Assembly (NCBI RefSeq): GCF_963676685.1
Contig: NC_092346.1
Location: 47,799,289-47,863,288, forward strand
Origin: Mytilus edulis
Taxonomy: Eukaryota; Mollusca; Bivalvia; Mytilida; Mytilidae
Reading direction: 5' to 3'
Length of the DNA: 64,000 nucleotides
Part shown: piece by piece, positions 21,380-32,591 of the stretch
Position numbering within the stretch: position 1 is the first letter of the stretch
How the letters are laid out: each line of letters starts with the position of its first letter
The notes under the pieces: generated by a model
Databases searched by the model: none
What the model was told of the DNA's origin: nothing
The model's input: the letters and a program-made list of their open reading frames with translations, nothing else
Program-made: the position numbers and the translations under genes

Positions 21380-23060
21380 GTTGTTCAACCTGTTAGCAAG
21401 GCATTCAGTAAACGTTCTGTTCTAAAGGGTCTCCCATGCCAGCCATTATACATGTTAAAGATTTGAAAGACCTGGTCTTGTATGCAGAGGAGGATATATT
21501 CGAAAAAAAGCCAACAAGAATCAATAATTGACTATGAAATTCATGGGTTTCCTTCAATATACCACCGTAATGAAGAATGTGTAAAAAGAACTCTAAAGAT
21601 TCAGTATTCTTGCAAATTTTCTTGTATTATAAAATTTACCTTGTAGATTCTGAGGAGTTGACGGAGACAACTTTCCACAAGAGACGTTACTATCGTTACT
21701 TCATAATCTTGATTAACCTCTAGAAATTAACAATGAAAGTAGTTTGATAACCAAACTTTACAAAAAAAAACGTTTTCAGTTTCCCGATTTTTATCAGTCA
21801 ATTTCTGTTTAGGAATATTGGAAGAAAGCTTTACATTATTTATCCCTCAAAGTTAATATTGCATTCTAGGACTTGCATTGCTTCTCATCTTTTCCTTGAT
21901 AGCCGCTTGCTGCTTCCAGGAAGCTATTGAACTAAAGTGACGTAATCCCCATGAAAGGATACTAACCCCACCATCCATGATTTGGTTGACATACACATGA
22001 CCACGGGAATGTTCACTGGTGCAAAAACAATTTTTCTTTTCCTCTATTGTTGGATTCCTGTCTGTAATCCTTCGACTTATGGCTTTTGTTTGCGCTGTTA
22101 TTATCTCCCCACATCCTTTCTTGTGACCCACATTTGCATTGTGAACTTAACTATTATCCTGTTGAAAAAAAAATCTTGCAAAATAGTATCGAATAACCGT
22201 TTATTATCATCACCATCAAAAGTACACTTAAATGTCGTCCAGTTGGGTAAGAGAGCTATGTCGTCCAGTTCTGAAAGGTTAGAAAGCTGTTAACTAGCTA
22301 GAGCTGTTAACCTTAATAAATTATTCAATAACTTAAATACTGCCACAAGTTGATTTTTTAAAATATTCAGCAACTTTTATTGCAACGGAATTTTATTCTA
22401 TCATAATTGTTTTAATATCAGGATTGAAATTATTGTTTTGGAATGGAACATGTAGTGTGCATTTACTTTTTGAGAAATTACATGTTTCTTTCTAATCAGG
22501 CGTGTTTAACAATTTCGTCATTAAAGTTGTTTGAAAGCTTTAGAGGATAAAACGTCATTGAAACGGAAAAACATTTACTGTAATTTGTAATATTTCAAGG
22601 TAACTATTCTAAAGTGGTTTAGATACAACATGATATGTATTGAAAAACTGCCACTACGTCACACAAAGATAAATGGATGAACCCATTGCTTTTAATTACT
22701 TGAGTCTCTAATTGCGGAAACGTTTGTTGGTGATTTTTTCAACATAAGACGGATTATTATTCTAGCGTAAAAATTTATGTGGAACTATTGGCTTTACCAT
22801 TATGATAAATCATTTCTTGCGTCGGCTTATCTCGAAAATAAAGTGGAAAGCAAAACAAAATCCGCATCATTGCTTGGAAAATAATACATTGACGTTTCTT
22901 ACCAATACTAACCGATTAAAAAACTTAGAAATTCGTCAATAATTCTATGGATGAAATTAGCATCCTATTCATAAATATTTAGTTCACTTGTCATGCTTGT
23001 GTCAAAGATGGTTTGAAGAAGCCGTGATCTAAATTTATAACAGTTTAAGTCTTTCCATTA
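21380..23060. other. GPCR1 upstream flank, no firm gene
   Basis: A 92-codon minus-strand frame (21853-22131) and a 103-codon plus-strand frame (21982-22293) overlap antiparallel. Neither resembles a family I know, and at least one must be chance. A microsatellite-free AT-rich region leads to the GPCR start. Confidence 0.35.
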
Positions 23061-23074
23061 TTAAAAATGAAAGT

Positions 23075-24214
23075 ATGATTGCAAATGGAAGTATTTCGAA
23101 CCAAACTGACGAGTTTATAGAGGATGAAATAACAAGAATTATCTTTGTTTATGTATCACCATGTGTAATATTTATTGGAACCGTTGCTAATATTTTAAGC
23201 ATTCTTGTTTTGTCCAAGAAAACGATGCGTCGATCAACAACAATGTTCTATTTACTTATTTTGTCCTCCGCTGACCTTCTTGTGTTGTACACAGGATTGT
23301 TAAGATACTGGATTATTATGGCTTTCGACATAGACATACGATTACACAGTGATTTTATTTGTAAACTACATGCTTTTCTTGTGTATTTTTCTCTCGACTT
23401 TGCCTCCTGGATTTTGGTCGCCGTGACCATGGATCGCTGTATTTCTGTGATGCGACCACTCAAAGCTAGACTATGCTGCACTCACAACGTATCAAAAATT
23501 ATTGTGGTAGTTCTAGTCGTAGCAATGGTTTTTATTAACAGTCATTTGTTCTTTACAGTTGAGATTATTGCAAGAAATGGACCAAAACTAATATGTCAAG
23601 AAGCAGACGCCAATTTTGTCAGTAAAATTTGGCCATGGATAGATTTTGCAGTATTCTGCTTTGTTCCATTTGGCATAATGATAGTAGCTAATTCGTTAAT
23701 CATTCAGAGAGTTTCAGCGTCTGTTAAAACGTTGAAAAATATGACAGTTGACAATAATCTTGGCAGAAGTTTCGACAGTGTATACACACGACGGACCTCA
23801 TTTGGATCGAGTCATATTTCAGGCGAGCATTCAGATGAAATATCAACTATCACAGAAGCGTGTGAAACTCAAAATGGCTTCTCCAATGATACTGTAAATA
23901 AAACAGTCAACAACAATTCATCCAGATTACAAACAAGCACAAACGTGACTGTGATGCTATTGTCCGTTAATTTTGTTTTTTTCTTGTGTACAACACCAAT
24001 AGCTATTTATTTCATCGGGAAGCATTACTGGAAAACACAAGATATACACCCTCATAGGATTGCTGTACAAAACCTAGCATATGGCATCGTGAATATTCTC
24101 CAATACCTGAATAACAGTGTCCATTTTTTCTTGTACTGTATCACAGGGAAAAGATTTAGAAATGAATTCTTTAAACTGTTTTCAAGAAAACGTCGATCTG
24201 CCGTTTTTCAATGA
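23075..24214 (+). CDS. Class A (rhodopsin-like) GPCR, intronless, orphan peptide-receptor type
   Basis: A seven-transmembrane receptor of 379 residues, likely at the plasma membrane and coupled to G proteins. N-glycosylation sites at N4 and N9 precede TM1 (about 22-47, with N39 at the conserved 1.50 site). D67 is the TM2 Asp. C96 (TM3) and C174 (loop 2) can form the usual disulphide. The TM3 end is DRC (120-122) in place of DRY. TM5 is about 187-210, and the third inner loop is long (~80 residues, Ser/Thr-rich). TM6 has CTTP (305-308) where CWxP is usual. TM7 has NSVHF (347-351) where NPxxY is usual. A basic tail follows. The start ATG has A at -3. Similar molluscan receptors are often labelled FMRFamide- or TRH-receptor-like; the ligand cannot be read from sequence. 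A paralogue is at 35256. Confidence 0.93.
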   Translation: MIANGSISNQTDEFIEDEITRIIFVYVSPCVIFIGTVANILSILVLSKKTMRRSTTMFYLLILSSADLLVLYTGLLRYWIIMAFDIDIRLHSDFICKLHAFLVYFSLDFASWILVAVTMDRCISVMRPLKARLCCTHNVSKIIVVVLVVAMVFINSHLFFTVEIIARNGPKLICQEADANFVSKIWPWIDFAVFCFVPFGIMIVANSLIIQRVSASVKTLKNMTVDNNLGRSFDSVYTRRTSFGSSHISGEHSDEISTITEACETQNGFSNDTVNKTVNNNSSRLQTSTNVTVMLLSVNFVFFLCTTPIAIYFIGKHYWKTQDIHPHRIAVQNLAYGIVNILQYLNNSVHFFLYCITGKRFRNEFFKLFSRKRRSAVFQ

Positions 24215-24391
24215 CACATGCAAAATACGTGTACCGGTTTATTTTGCGCCCATTTATTATAGATTTAAAATGTATCATTTACTGAATTCATTTGTGCATT
24301 ATGATACCACATCAAAAAGAATAATTTAAGGACTAAAACAGGACCGTTGTTGCTTAAAAGATAAACGGGAATGTGACTATACAGTCGCCCG

Positions 24392-24397
24392 AATAAA
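24392..24397 (+). terminator. Candidate poly(A) signal of GPCR1
   Basis: First AATAAA after the stop codon, 178 bases downstream. Confidence 0.4.
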
Positions 24398-24700
24398 AGA
24401 ACAGAGTCATTTAATTTAACTGAACTATTGTATTCGTCTCATCCATTAAGTATATGTAAACTTTGAATTTTTGGACAATATCGTAAGGTTTCAAACCATT
24501 ATATATATTAAATTACGTAATACTTATGCAAGCATAACTCAGAAAAAAAGAAACACTTGCCGAATATCCGAGTCATACAGGTCTCAGCCGCAGAGATTAT
24601 GGTTGTGTTTACCATAAACAAATAACTAGAATAACTCGTTTATTTCACAGAAAGACTATTACGATTATCTACGCAGTTTTATCGGATATATCAAGACAGA

Positions 24701-24851
24701 TGTTTCAATTATTATGTAGGTATACTAGTATATGTAATTGTTTCAATTATTATGTAGGTATACTAGTATATGTAATTGTTTCAATTATTATGTAGGTATA
24801 CTAGTATATGTAATTGTTTCAATTATTATGTAGGTATACTAGTATATATGT
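24701..24851 (+). repeat. 38-bp tandem repeat, 4 copies
   Basis: The unit TGTTTCAATTATTATGTAGG + TATACTAGTATATGTAAT starts at 24701, 24739, 24777 and 24815 with essentially no divergence, indicating a recent expansion. Confidence 0.95.
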
Positions 24852-24983
24852 CAAAAATGAATAATCAAAGCTAAATAATTGTCTTCACATAACATATCAT
24901 GCTTTCCAACAAACAAAAAATGGTATGCGTCGTTTGCCCATCAAGGTCCCTGAATGTACTGAGATCGCAGCGTGGTGTGCATT

Positions 24984-25011
24984 AGATATATATATATATA
25001 TATATATATAT
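24984..25011. repeat. (TA)n microsatellite
   Basis: About 13 uninterrupted AT dinucleotides. Confidence 0.9.
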
Positions 25012-25019
25012 TGATGGGT

Positions 25020-25655
25020 TTCAGTCCCTCAATTAAAGTACTGTAGTGCAATTCCAAGGAAACAATTCATTGAATAAAAGATTCCATCATTATAAACCTT
25101 TTTTTATACAAAACCAATAACATGCTATTTTCTCGTTTGTATCATTTAGAAGAAAAATTATCATTTTTTTTCTTTCACTGTGAATATAATAGATTTGAGA
25201 TACACATCCATGCAAGATACCTAGTAACCTTTTAATCCAATGTGTCCTCGTAAAGAATCTGTAACATGTCAAAGATTTCAATTCAGAAGCTGGTAAAGAT
25301 TAACGTTACCAGGATCCCGTTCTTTCTATCAACATTCATGTTTCTACAGACTGTTCATGTTTTACTCTGATCGCAGATTTATATGCCCGTTAAAAGCCTT
25401 CAGTCGTTTGTACAGAGATAAAAGGAAACGCGTTAGGCTAACTTACTAGAACTGTGATGAGATGGTTAAAGCTTAAATTTTATTCTTGACAACAAGTTTG
25501 GAAATACAGTCAATCGACATGTTGTAGGCATTCATATGGACACTGGTTGTGCCCTTTTAATAGAGACGTGGTTCTGTATTGTTTTGAATCACACGTCATG
25601 GCCAAACTCATTATCCGTCCGAATAACATCTTACTGATAAATTACCCTTTATATT
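25020..25655. other. Intergenic stretch, no feature recognised
   Basis: Nothing conserved is visible between the (TA)n tract and the hairpin cluster starting at 25661. Confidence 0.4.
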
Positions 25656-25660
25656 TAAGA

Positions 25661-25809
25661 ATTGAATGCTTCTTTTTGTAAATTTATTGGGGTGTAAAAG
25701 CGTTGACCGAAGTACATTGTGTATGAAGCGCGGAAGCGCTTCATTCTAAAAATGTACGCACGGTCAACGCTTTTACAACCCTATAAAGTTACAAAAAGAA
25801 GCATTCAAT
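25661..25809. mobile_element. Hairpin MITE (25.7 kb)
   Basis: ATTGAATGCTTCTTTTTGTAA and GGTGTAAAAGCGTTGACCG on the left pair with CGGTCAACGCTTTTACAACC and TTACAAAAAGAAGCATTCAAT on the right. The centre is GAAGCGCGGAAGCGCTTC. Confidence 0.8.
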
Positions 25810-26174
25810 ACTTATAATTACATTTTTTAGCTATGATCATGAAAACACGAATTTAATATATTTTATTATTTAATTCACCTGTGCACTTTATTGTTGGAGC
25901 ACGTGTTATCATGAGTGAAAAGTTGTATTGAGCAATGCAACTGCTTACGGAATAACACGTGATGTGCAGTTAGCCAATCAGAATAAAATATTATAATGAA
26001 ACATACATCTAATGTAATTATTAACACTTACCCTTTCCCAGCTCCCTGTAATGATCAAAATGTTCATGAAAAAAGGTGTTAATGAAATTGACAACTTCGT
26101 GGCTAGTGGAAGGCACTCGAAGGAGATTTTGGTTTAGAAAAAAGGAAAATTTATCTTTTAATCATTAGAGAAAC

Positions 26175-26338
26175 AGATTATTACATAATTATAACTCGTG
26201 GATTATCGGATTTATCCAATCTCGATAGTTAAATTATAAATTTTAAAGTCCTCGCCGAGGCTCGGACTTTGAAATTGACAATTTAGCTATTTCGATTGGA
26301 TAAATCCGATAATCCACTTGTATCTATGTAATAATCTC
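26175..26338. mobile_element. Hairpin MITE (26.2 kb)
   Basis: AGATTATTACATAATTATA, TGGATTATCGGATTTATCCAAT and CGATAGTTAAATT pair with AATTTAGCTATTTCG, ATTGGATAAATCCGATAATCCA and ATGTAATAATCT. The centre carries GTCCTCGCCGAGGCTCGGAC. Confidence 0.8.
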
Positions 26339-26385
26339 TATTTATCCTGCAATTGAGTGTTCTACTATACAGATACAGCACTATA

Positions 26386-26527
26386 GGGCTGCGTTCAATA
26401 TCGTAGCTGCTACGTAATGCTACGTAGATTTTGACTATTGAACGCGTAGCTATAGACTAGTTGTTACATAGATATTGATAGCAGTTACGTAGCCGCTACG
26501 TAGCTTCTTCGATATTGAACTCAACCC
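26386..26527. mobile_element. Hairpin MITE (26.4 kb)
   Basis: GGGCTGCGTTCAATATCGTAGC with repeated CTACGTAG words pairs with GCTACGTAG...GATATTGAACTCAACCC. The pairing is imperfect but runs to both ends. Confidence 0.7.
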
Positions 26528-26934
26528 AGATATGACTATGCTGTACCTGTATACTGTATCTGTATAATATACAGATATCGCTTAAAAGCTCCACCCACTG
26601 CCGAACTGAGTATTGTATGAACCTGCGTGACCTAAGAATGTGTAACTGCAGTTGCATTCTAATGACGTATCAATTGCGAATTAACGATTACTTTTATACG
26701 TTCTATTTGTTTTCAAACATTTCTTAGAGCAATAAGAATCACACCAATTTTCTGATAACATACACACATGAACAGCAGTCTTTTCTACAATACAATTATC
26801 GATTTCAAAACTTGAATGTGTATGATTGTGTAATAAAAACAACCATGTCAATTTCAGCATGCATATTTAGTGAATTTCGAGTCTGAAGCGTAGGACAACT
26901 CGAACACTCCTGTTTCAAATTGGACAATGTTGAG

Positions 26935-27093
26935 AAATAATTGATGCAAGCTATACTTTATTGCAGTTTTAACATGGGTAGGCATTATATTCGTGATTAT
27001 TTTTGCCCGAGCGAAAGTGAGGGCTAAAATAACACGAATATAATGCCTACCCATGTTAAAACTAAAATAAAGTATAGCTTGCATCAATTATTT
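26935..27093. mobile_element. Hairpin MITE (27.0 kb), near-perfect
   Basis: AAATAATTGATGCAAGCTAT ACTTTATT...TTTTAACATGGGTAGGCATTATATTCG is followed, after a short loop with GCCCGAGCGAAAGTGAGGGC, by its reverse complement ending ATAGCTTGCATCAATTATTT. The arms of ~65-70 bp show very few mismatches. Confidence 0.85.
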
Positions 27094-27743
27094 CGATTCT
27101 GATTAGAACAATTAAGGTAATTTCTATGTTCGATGTGTATAGGTGTAGAACGTTTGTATAGGCTCTTCTATGAACCTCCCTTTTTAGTTTGTTAACAAGC
27201 AAACGACTGGTAATGTGATTTTTCAGAGGGAGGGGTTTTGAACAGCCAGCATGAACGGTTGTCGTATCTAGGTCAAATATGTCAATTTCAAAGTGCAACA
27301 CGTTACACTCATAACAAATGATTTAGTAACAACATGTGCATTATTTAAGAGTTTGGAAATGTTTAAACTTTAAAGATAATCAAATATATTAAATGCATGC
27401 CAATTTGATAGAAGTCATTATTCTGTAGTAGTCAATATTTTATTGGATTTAGAGCATGGGTTTATTCATAAAGCGAATGAAGCACGTCTTATTAGGATTT
27501 GTTATTTGTTTTTACTGTTGAAATTAGTTGTTATGCTAAAATAGATAATTATTCACCTTGAGCGATGTATTATTGTTGACCATTCAAGATTCTTTTTTTG
27601 CGAACCCGTCTTCAGCTGAATGTGTGATTACTGTATCGTATTACTACCGGGCCTCAAGGGATTTCAAATCGAGAATAAATGCAAAACATGTGTTTTTGTG
27701 TCTTTCAAAACACAAATAATATGCAGAATTCTTTGCAGGATAA

Positions 27744-27897
27744 AGACAATAACTGTTTAGTGTCTTTAAATATCAGCTGTATTTGTACTCGGCTCGAAAC
27801 ATGTGTAATAGCTCGCTAAAAGCTCACATACACCTTGTTTCCTAGCCTCGTACAAGTTCAGCGATATTTTAAAAAGACACTAAACAGTTATTGTCTA
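27744..27897. mobile_element. Hairpin MITE (27.8 kb)
   Basis: AGACAATAACTGTTTAGTGT CTTTAAATATC pairs with GATATTTTAAAAAGACACTAAACAGTTATTGTCT. The inner arms (TTTGTACTCGGCTCGAAACA against TGTTTCCTAGCCTCGTACAA) also pair. Confidence 0.8.
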
Positions 27898-28522
27898 TAT
27901 GCATGCCTCACATGCCATGCGAGAATATGAGAAATAGGACACATACGGCAAATTCACAAATCGGACAATTTATCTGAAAGGTATGGGAACATTTTGCTGG
28001 TGAGTTGAAACACAGAAACTTCGTATAGGTGAATCCGATTGCTTGATGGTGACCGTCAAACTATTGTATCGTCTATTTCAGTTGTTTTTCCCATAATCCC
28101 GTTCGGGCAACTTAATTTTGTGTAAGCACATCCATACTCGTTACGTCCATATAGTGTGAATAGTTATCAACATGCATGAGCGGAATGTAGGAATAGAGAT
28201 ACAGATACGCCATACGTACTTTACTGTTGAGAAAAGGGAAGCTAACAATTTGGAAGTTGAAATCACATGTCTCATATGTTTTATAGTTTGATGTCGTCTA
28301 TCTGTGTCAACATTAAGGAAAAGAACAAGTTTATGTTCATATACTCTAGTATATTTGTTTACGCCGAAGTTGAAAAAAAAACGTTGTTTTCATAACTTCT
28401 TTATACATATCTTATTTCTGCATAGGACATTATAATTATAGTGAACAGTTCTAAAACTTTCTCAGAAGCTATAGATTCCTCTTCCGTCCGTCGGTGTCTT
28501 TTTCTGAGAGTATAACTCTGAC

Positions 28523-29127
28523 ACATTCCCCATTTCCATTCTCAATTTTATTCATATTTGATATCGAATACTAAGACCGATGGATTTAACTGAGTTGCAC
28601 TCTTGCAACGTTCCTATATAAAAGTAAGGAATCAACCATTTGATTTTTAGGAGGAGAGTGTCTAGGATGAAAAATTACGTCCTGCATTTTTTTTTTTTTT
28701 AAAGTTTAAGTCAATTTCATCCTAGCCCCCTCCCCCCCCCTTTTCCTCTAAAAATCAAATTTTATCTAGAGTCGGAACTTATATGTTTAATGATTAGTAA
28801 AGTAGAGGTATAGGGGGAGGTTGAGATCTCATAAACATGTTTAACCCCGCCGCATTTTTGCGCCTGTCTCAAGTCAGGAGCCTCTGGCCTTTGTTAGTCT
28901 TGTATTATTTTTTATTTTAGTTTCTTGTGTGCAATTTGGAGTTTAGTATGACGTTCATTATCACTGAACTAGTATATATGTTTGTTTAGGGCCAGCTGAA
29001 GGACGCCTCCGGGTGCGGGAATTTCTCGCTGCATTGAAGACCTGTTGGTGACCTTCTGCTGTTGTCTGTTCTATGGTCGGTTTGTTGTCTCTTTCACACA
29101 TTCCCCATTTCCATTCTCAATTTTATT
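28523..29127 (+). repeat. Dispersed mussel-type repeat
   Basis: 28840-29127 (AAGTCAGGAGCCTCTGGCCT, GCTGAAGGACGCCTCCGGGT, CTATGGTCGG, CACATTCCCCATTTCC) is a dispersed segment I associate with Mytilus. Its end, ACACATTCCCCATTTCCATT, recurs at 28530, and the related phrase GTCGGGTAGTTGTCTCTTTC is at 32617. It supports the organism assignment. Confidence 0.65.
28633..28770. mobile_element. Degenerate copy of the 56.5-kb Harbinger-like MITE
   Basis: CCATTTGATTTTTAGG, CTAGGATGAAAAATT, GTCCTGC, then TTTCATCCTAG, CCCCC and AAAAATCAAATT follow the order of the element at 56511-56804. It is much shorter, with only one internal TCCTGC unit. Confidence 0.55.
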
Positions 29128-29207
29128 GTAAGCTGTTAGGGGCTCGTATTTATAACCGACTATATAAAACACCATCACTGTTGGTGATCCGATGGATACA
29201 TTTGTTG

Positions 29208-29352
29208 GAGAGTTGTCATTGGTCCAGACGTACTTAAAAAACATTAGTCTATATATATATGCACAGGAACACTGTATACATGTCAGTAATTGTGTTCCTT
29301 TGCATATATATATAGACTAATGTTTTATAAGTACGTCTGAACCAATTACAAC
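29208..29352. mobile_element. Hairpin MITE (29.3 kb)
   Basis: TTGTCATTGGTCCAGACGTACTT...ACATTAGTCTATATATATATGCA pairs with TGCATATATATATAGACTAATGT...AAGTACGTCTGAACCAATTACAA. The left flank (GGTGATCCGATGGATA) recurs at 19957, where only the left arm is kept. Confidence 0.75.
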
Positions 29353-29359
29353 GTTACAC

Positions 29360-30015
29360 AAGGTAATCGGCCTTTATTTCGTTTGACTCTATAATGATGA
29401 ACACACAGGATTAAACCAAGTCAATTCTACTTAAATTTAAATGGTCCTTAAATAATATGTTATAGCATACATAATCATGCATATTATATGTTTCATAACA
29501 TATTACGAACGTGCGAAAACCGCCCAAAATCATGCAACGAAACTCGCCGTAATAGTAAAAGAGGGAGCCGTAATTTGTTTATGAAATATTGGACTATCTT
29601 TTCACTTTAGTTTCTGCGAAAGTTTTTCACATACAAATACACAAGGTTTGTGTATAACTTTCTATATCACCTTGGTGTAAATATGACAATAAATAAATGA
29701 TTCAACCAACAGTTTTCCATAAAATTTGACAATGAAAAAGAAATAGTAAGACAAAGCACAAGGATGTTGTGTTAATAGTGCAGTTTTTATCGCACTAAAT
29801 AAAACAACAGGAAATCAACCACCCAAATCAAAATAAAGCAGCATACAACCTACGAAATGGATTCCACTAATTTAGGAGAAAAACACTATGAACATATTCA
29901 TCACGCAAGATACTAAAGTTGTTTTTTACATCAATTCGAAGTCTCTCGCCTATTTTCGGAATTCCGCAGATCTGTAAGATATAGGACAAGCTATTGACTG
30001 CCAGCAGTTCGACAT
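29360..30015. other. Intergenic stretch, no feature recognised
   Basis: AT-rich, no conserved coding frame or inverted repeat that I can support. Confidence 0.4.
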
Positions 30016-30019
30016 TCAC

Positions 30020-31640
30020 CGGTATTAAATAGATAATCGTAACTGGAATTACGACTATCCCAATATGGCGACAGCAGATATAGGTAATTTTTTTCAGTCA
30101 TTTTTCTCAAATGTAGCATGATTTTGTCAATAGTTACTGCAAGGTTTTTCTATACCATTACATCATATTTGAATCGTAACGGTGCACTGGAATTGTCTAA
30201 GCGCTTTGAAAATTGCCGTTGAAAAAATCGGGATGATAATCGTAACTCGGAAAAAAAGATAATCGTAATTATGGTATTAAAAAATGAAAAGATAATCGTA
30301 ACTGGAAAGTGTTTTATTGATATTGACACTAAAAACGCATAGAATGAAATTCAAAACAGTGTGGCTGTGGCCATTGATTGACATATTAAATTCATCCATT
30401 GACTGGGACAATTTAGGTGAACGTTTGTATGTAACGACCACTGCTCACTATGTACTTTTTAAAGACACTTAAACTATGGGGTCACCAAAGGTTCTCAACA
30501 CCTAATAAAGTAATTCGAAAAATTAATCAGAAATAACACGATGTTTTGATTTATATCAATTATATAAATCAAAACATAAAGGTTATTCCTGATTAATTTT
30601 TCGAATTATTTTATAATTAAAGGCGTTAAGAAACCTTCGGTGACCCCACAGTTTAAATGTCTATTGTAGGTACGTCGTGAACAGTGGTCGTTACAGACAA
30701 ACGTTCACGTAAATTGTCCCAGTCAGTGGATGAATTTAATGTGTCAATCAATGGCCACAGCCACACTGTTTTGAATTTCATTCTATCTGATAGCATATGA
30801 TGAAATTATGGCGATGAATAAATTACGAAACATTCCTACATCTTATGACATTTCTTTATATGCATATATTATTGATAGTTCTAATGAAAACAGCTACATA
30901 CTATTATATCATAAAATTGGAAGGGTGAACAAGCTTTAAGAAATTTGGAAATCAGTGGGGAAAACACGAACTATGTTAAAATACAGAAATTTCCAAGAAC
31001 TAGGAATGTCACAAAATATTGGAATGAGCGAAGAGGCAATTTTAAAGCAAGTTATGATATATGGCAATTATAATAATATGACATCCTTAAAAAAATATCT
31101 AATTACCACAATAACTGACTTTACAGCTGCTTCATTCTCCATATCTTTAACAGGTGCATGTATATATTAAAAGGTTATGCATATTGTTGTCAGTTATAAC
31201 TAGAGATATATAAGTAAATTTGTCTTAGATTTTAACCTGTAAGTTTCTTCATTTATTTTTATATGCGTTAATGTCATCGTTAAACTGGACATTTGCATTT
31301 TTAACACACAAAATACCATTGAAATGCTGAAAGACACATTTATTATGTTTCAGTGACTATTATCCGATAAAGAAATTACGATAATCAAAGAAGAAAAATG
31401 CCATAGTGTTACGATTATCATCCCGATTTTTTCAACGGCAATTTTCAAAGCGCTTAGACAATTCCAGTGCACCGTTGCGATTCAAATAATATGTAATGGT
31501 ATAGAAAAACTTTGCAGCTGAGTAACTATTGACAAAAACATGCTACATTTGAGAAAAAATTACTAAAGATTTTACCTATATCTGCCGTCGCCATTTTGGG
31601 ATAGTCGTAATTCCAGTTACGATTATCTCTTTAATACCAG
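30020..31640. mobile_element. Long-TIR element with iterated GATAATCGTAA motifs
   Basis: Left arm 30020-30250 and right arm 31409-31640 are ~230-bp inverted repeats with only scattered differences (CCAATATGGCGACAGCAGAT against its counterpart CCAAAATGGCGACGGCAGAT; GCACTGGAATTGTCTAAGCG identical). The motif GATAATCGTAA(C/T) occurs at 30032, 30235, 30258 and 30291, and in reverse orientation at 31409 and 31617, with a variant at 31376; iterated subterminal motifs are typical transposase-binding sites. A ~450-bp palindrome (30340-30787) lies inside. A 71-codon frame at 30955-31170 is unrecognised. No transposase domain is seen, so this is probably a non-autonomous element. Confidence 0.8.
30340..30787. 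repeat. Nearly spacerless ~450-bp palindrome inside the 30-kb element
   Basis: ATAGAATGAAATTCAAAACA...TTTTGATTTATA is mirrored from about 30560 on by TATAAATCAAAAC...TGTTTTGAATTTCATTCTAT. The arms are ~220 bp with few mismatches (GTGGCTGTGGCCATTGATTG and its complement both present), and the centre is at about 30557. Confidence 0.85.
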
Positions 31641-31644
31641 TGGC

Positions 31645-32590
31645 ATTGTAATATTTAAACACAAACTAGCGAACAGGTTCTACTCAACATAAAACTGAAA
31701 ATTCCTTTATCCTTTATCCCCTTTTCGCGTCTTCTTGCCCCGAAGTCAAAGACGTACTTCTACTTCTACCGGATAACGGCCACAATCAATAAACTGAATA
31801 TTTTGCCATGCCTTCGGTGCGCAAACGGACCCCTCCCCCACTCCCATATTGTTTTTATTTAGTTCAGCTTTGTCAACGAGCCTCGACTGACGGCACCGAC
31901 AATACCCCAGGAGGTAGAATTTTTGATGGTTCGTGGAAAGAAAGAATATTTCCGGTAATCATTTGATGCTGCTGGAATTTGGAAGCTTCTGTCATGCATA
32001 TTTCTTGACAATCATTTAGGTGGAATCAGACGATCTTCCTTTGTCACAGCAACTTTCTTATTAACGTATATCTTACATACGTCCTTGTCCAAATGCAAAG
32101 TTTTCAGTACACGTAAAATTTTATACCTATCTTCAAAATGACTTTATATACTAACAATTTTAGTACAAATTTTTATATACGTCTTATAATCCCACAGTTT
32201 TTTGTTTTTATTTTCCATTTTTAAAGTTGTCTGTAAAATAATTTATTTAATAACGCCAGGCCAGAAAACATGGCAGATTTCATTATTATGTGTCACGTTC
32301 GTCTGTTAGCTGTGGTGTTTTGTCCGTCTTTTAACAAGTTGTTTGTCACAAGTTTACAGTTTCTATTGAGCTTTACTAATCAACAATTAAGTACAAAATA
32401 ATGACACAACTTTAGGTAATCTCTGTTCACAATAGTAAATTAAAAAAGTGCTTCAGGGTAGAAGAAATGTTTGCTATTTAGATATTTGGTTATGTAAGAC
32501 TTGAGAAAAAATAAGTGTAAACAACCTAGGATATTTTTTCGAGAAGACGCTTAGAGTATACAGTAAGTAAATTATTTTTTAAATTTCATT
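31645..32590. other. Intergenic stretch, no feature recognised
   Basis: No conserved coding segment is recognised. The right edge passes into a dispersed repeat from about 32590. Confidence 0.4.
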
Positions 32591-32591
32591 G

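Noticed and set aside
21853-22293. Two overlapping antiparallel ORFs of 92 and 103 codons
   Set aside because: No family resemblance, no splice context and mutual overlap; kept only as a note in the flank entry.
24986-25010. CRISPR-like or regulatory repeat
   Set aside because: It is only a (TA)n microsatellite; the nearby 38-bp tandem has no spacers and the DNA is eukaryotic.
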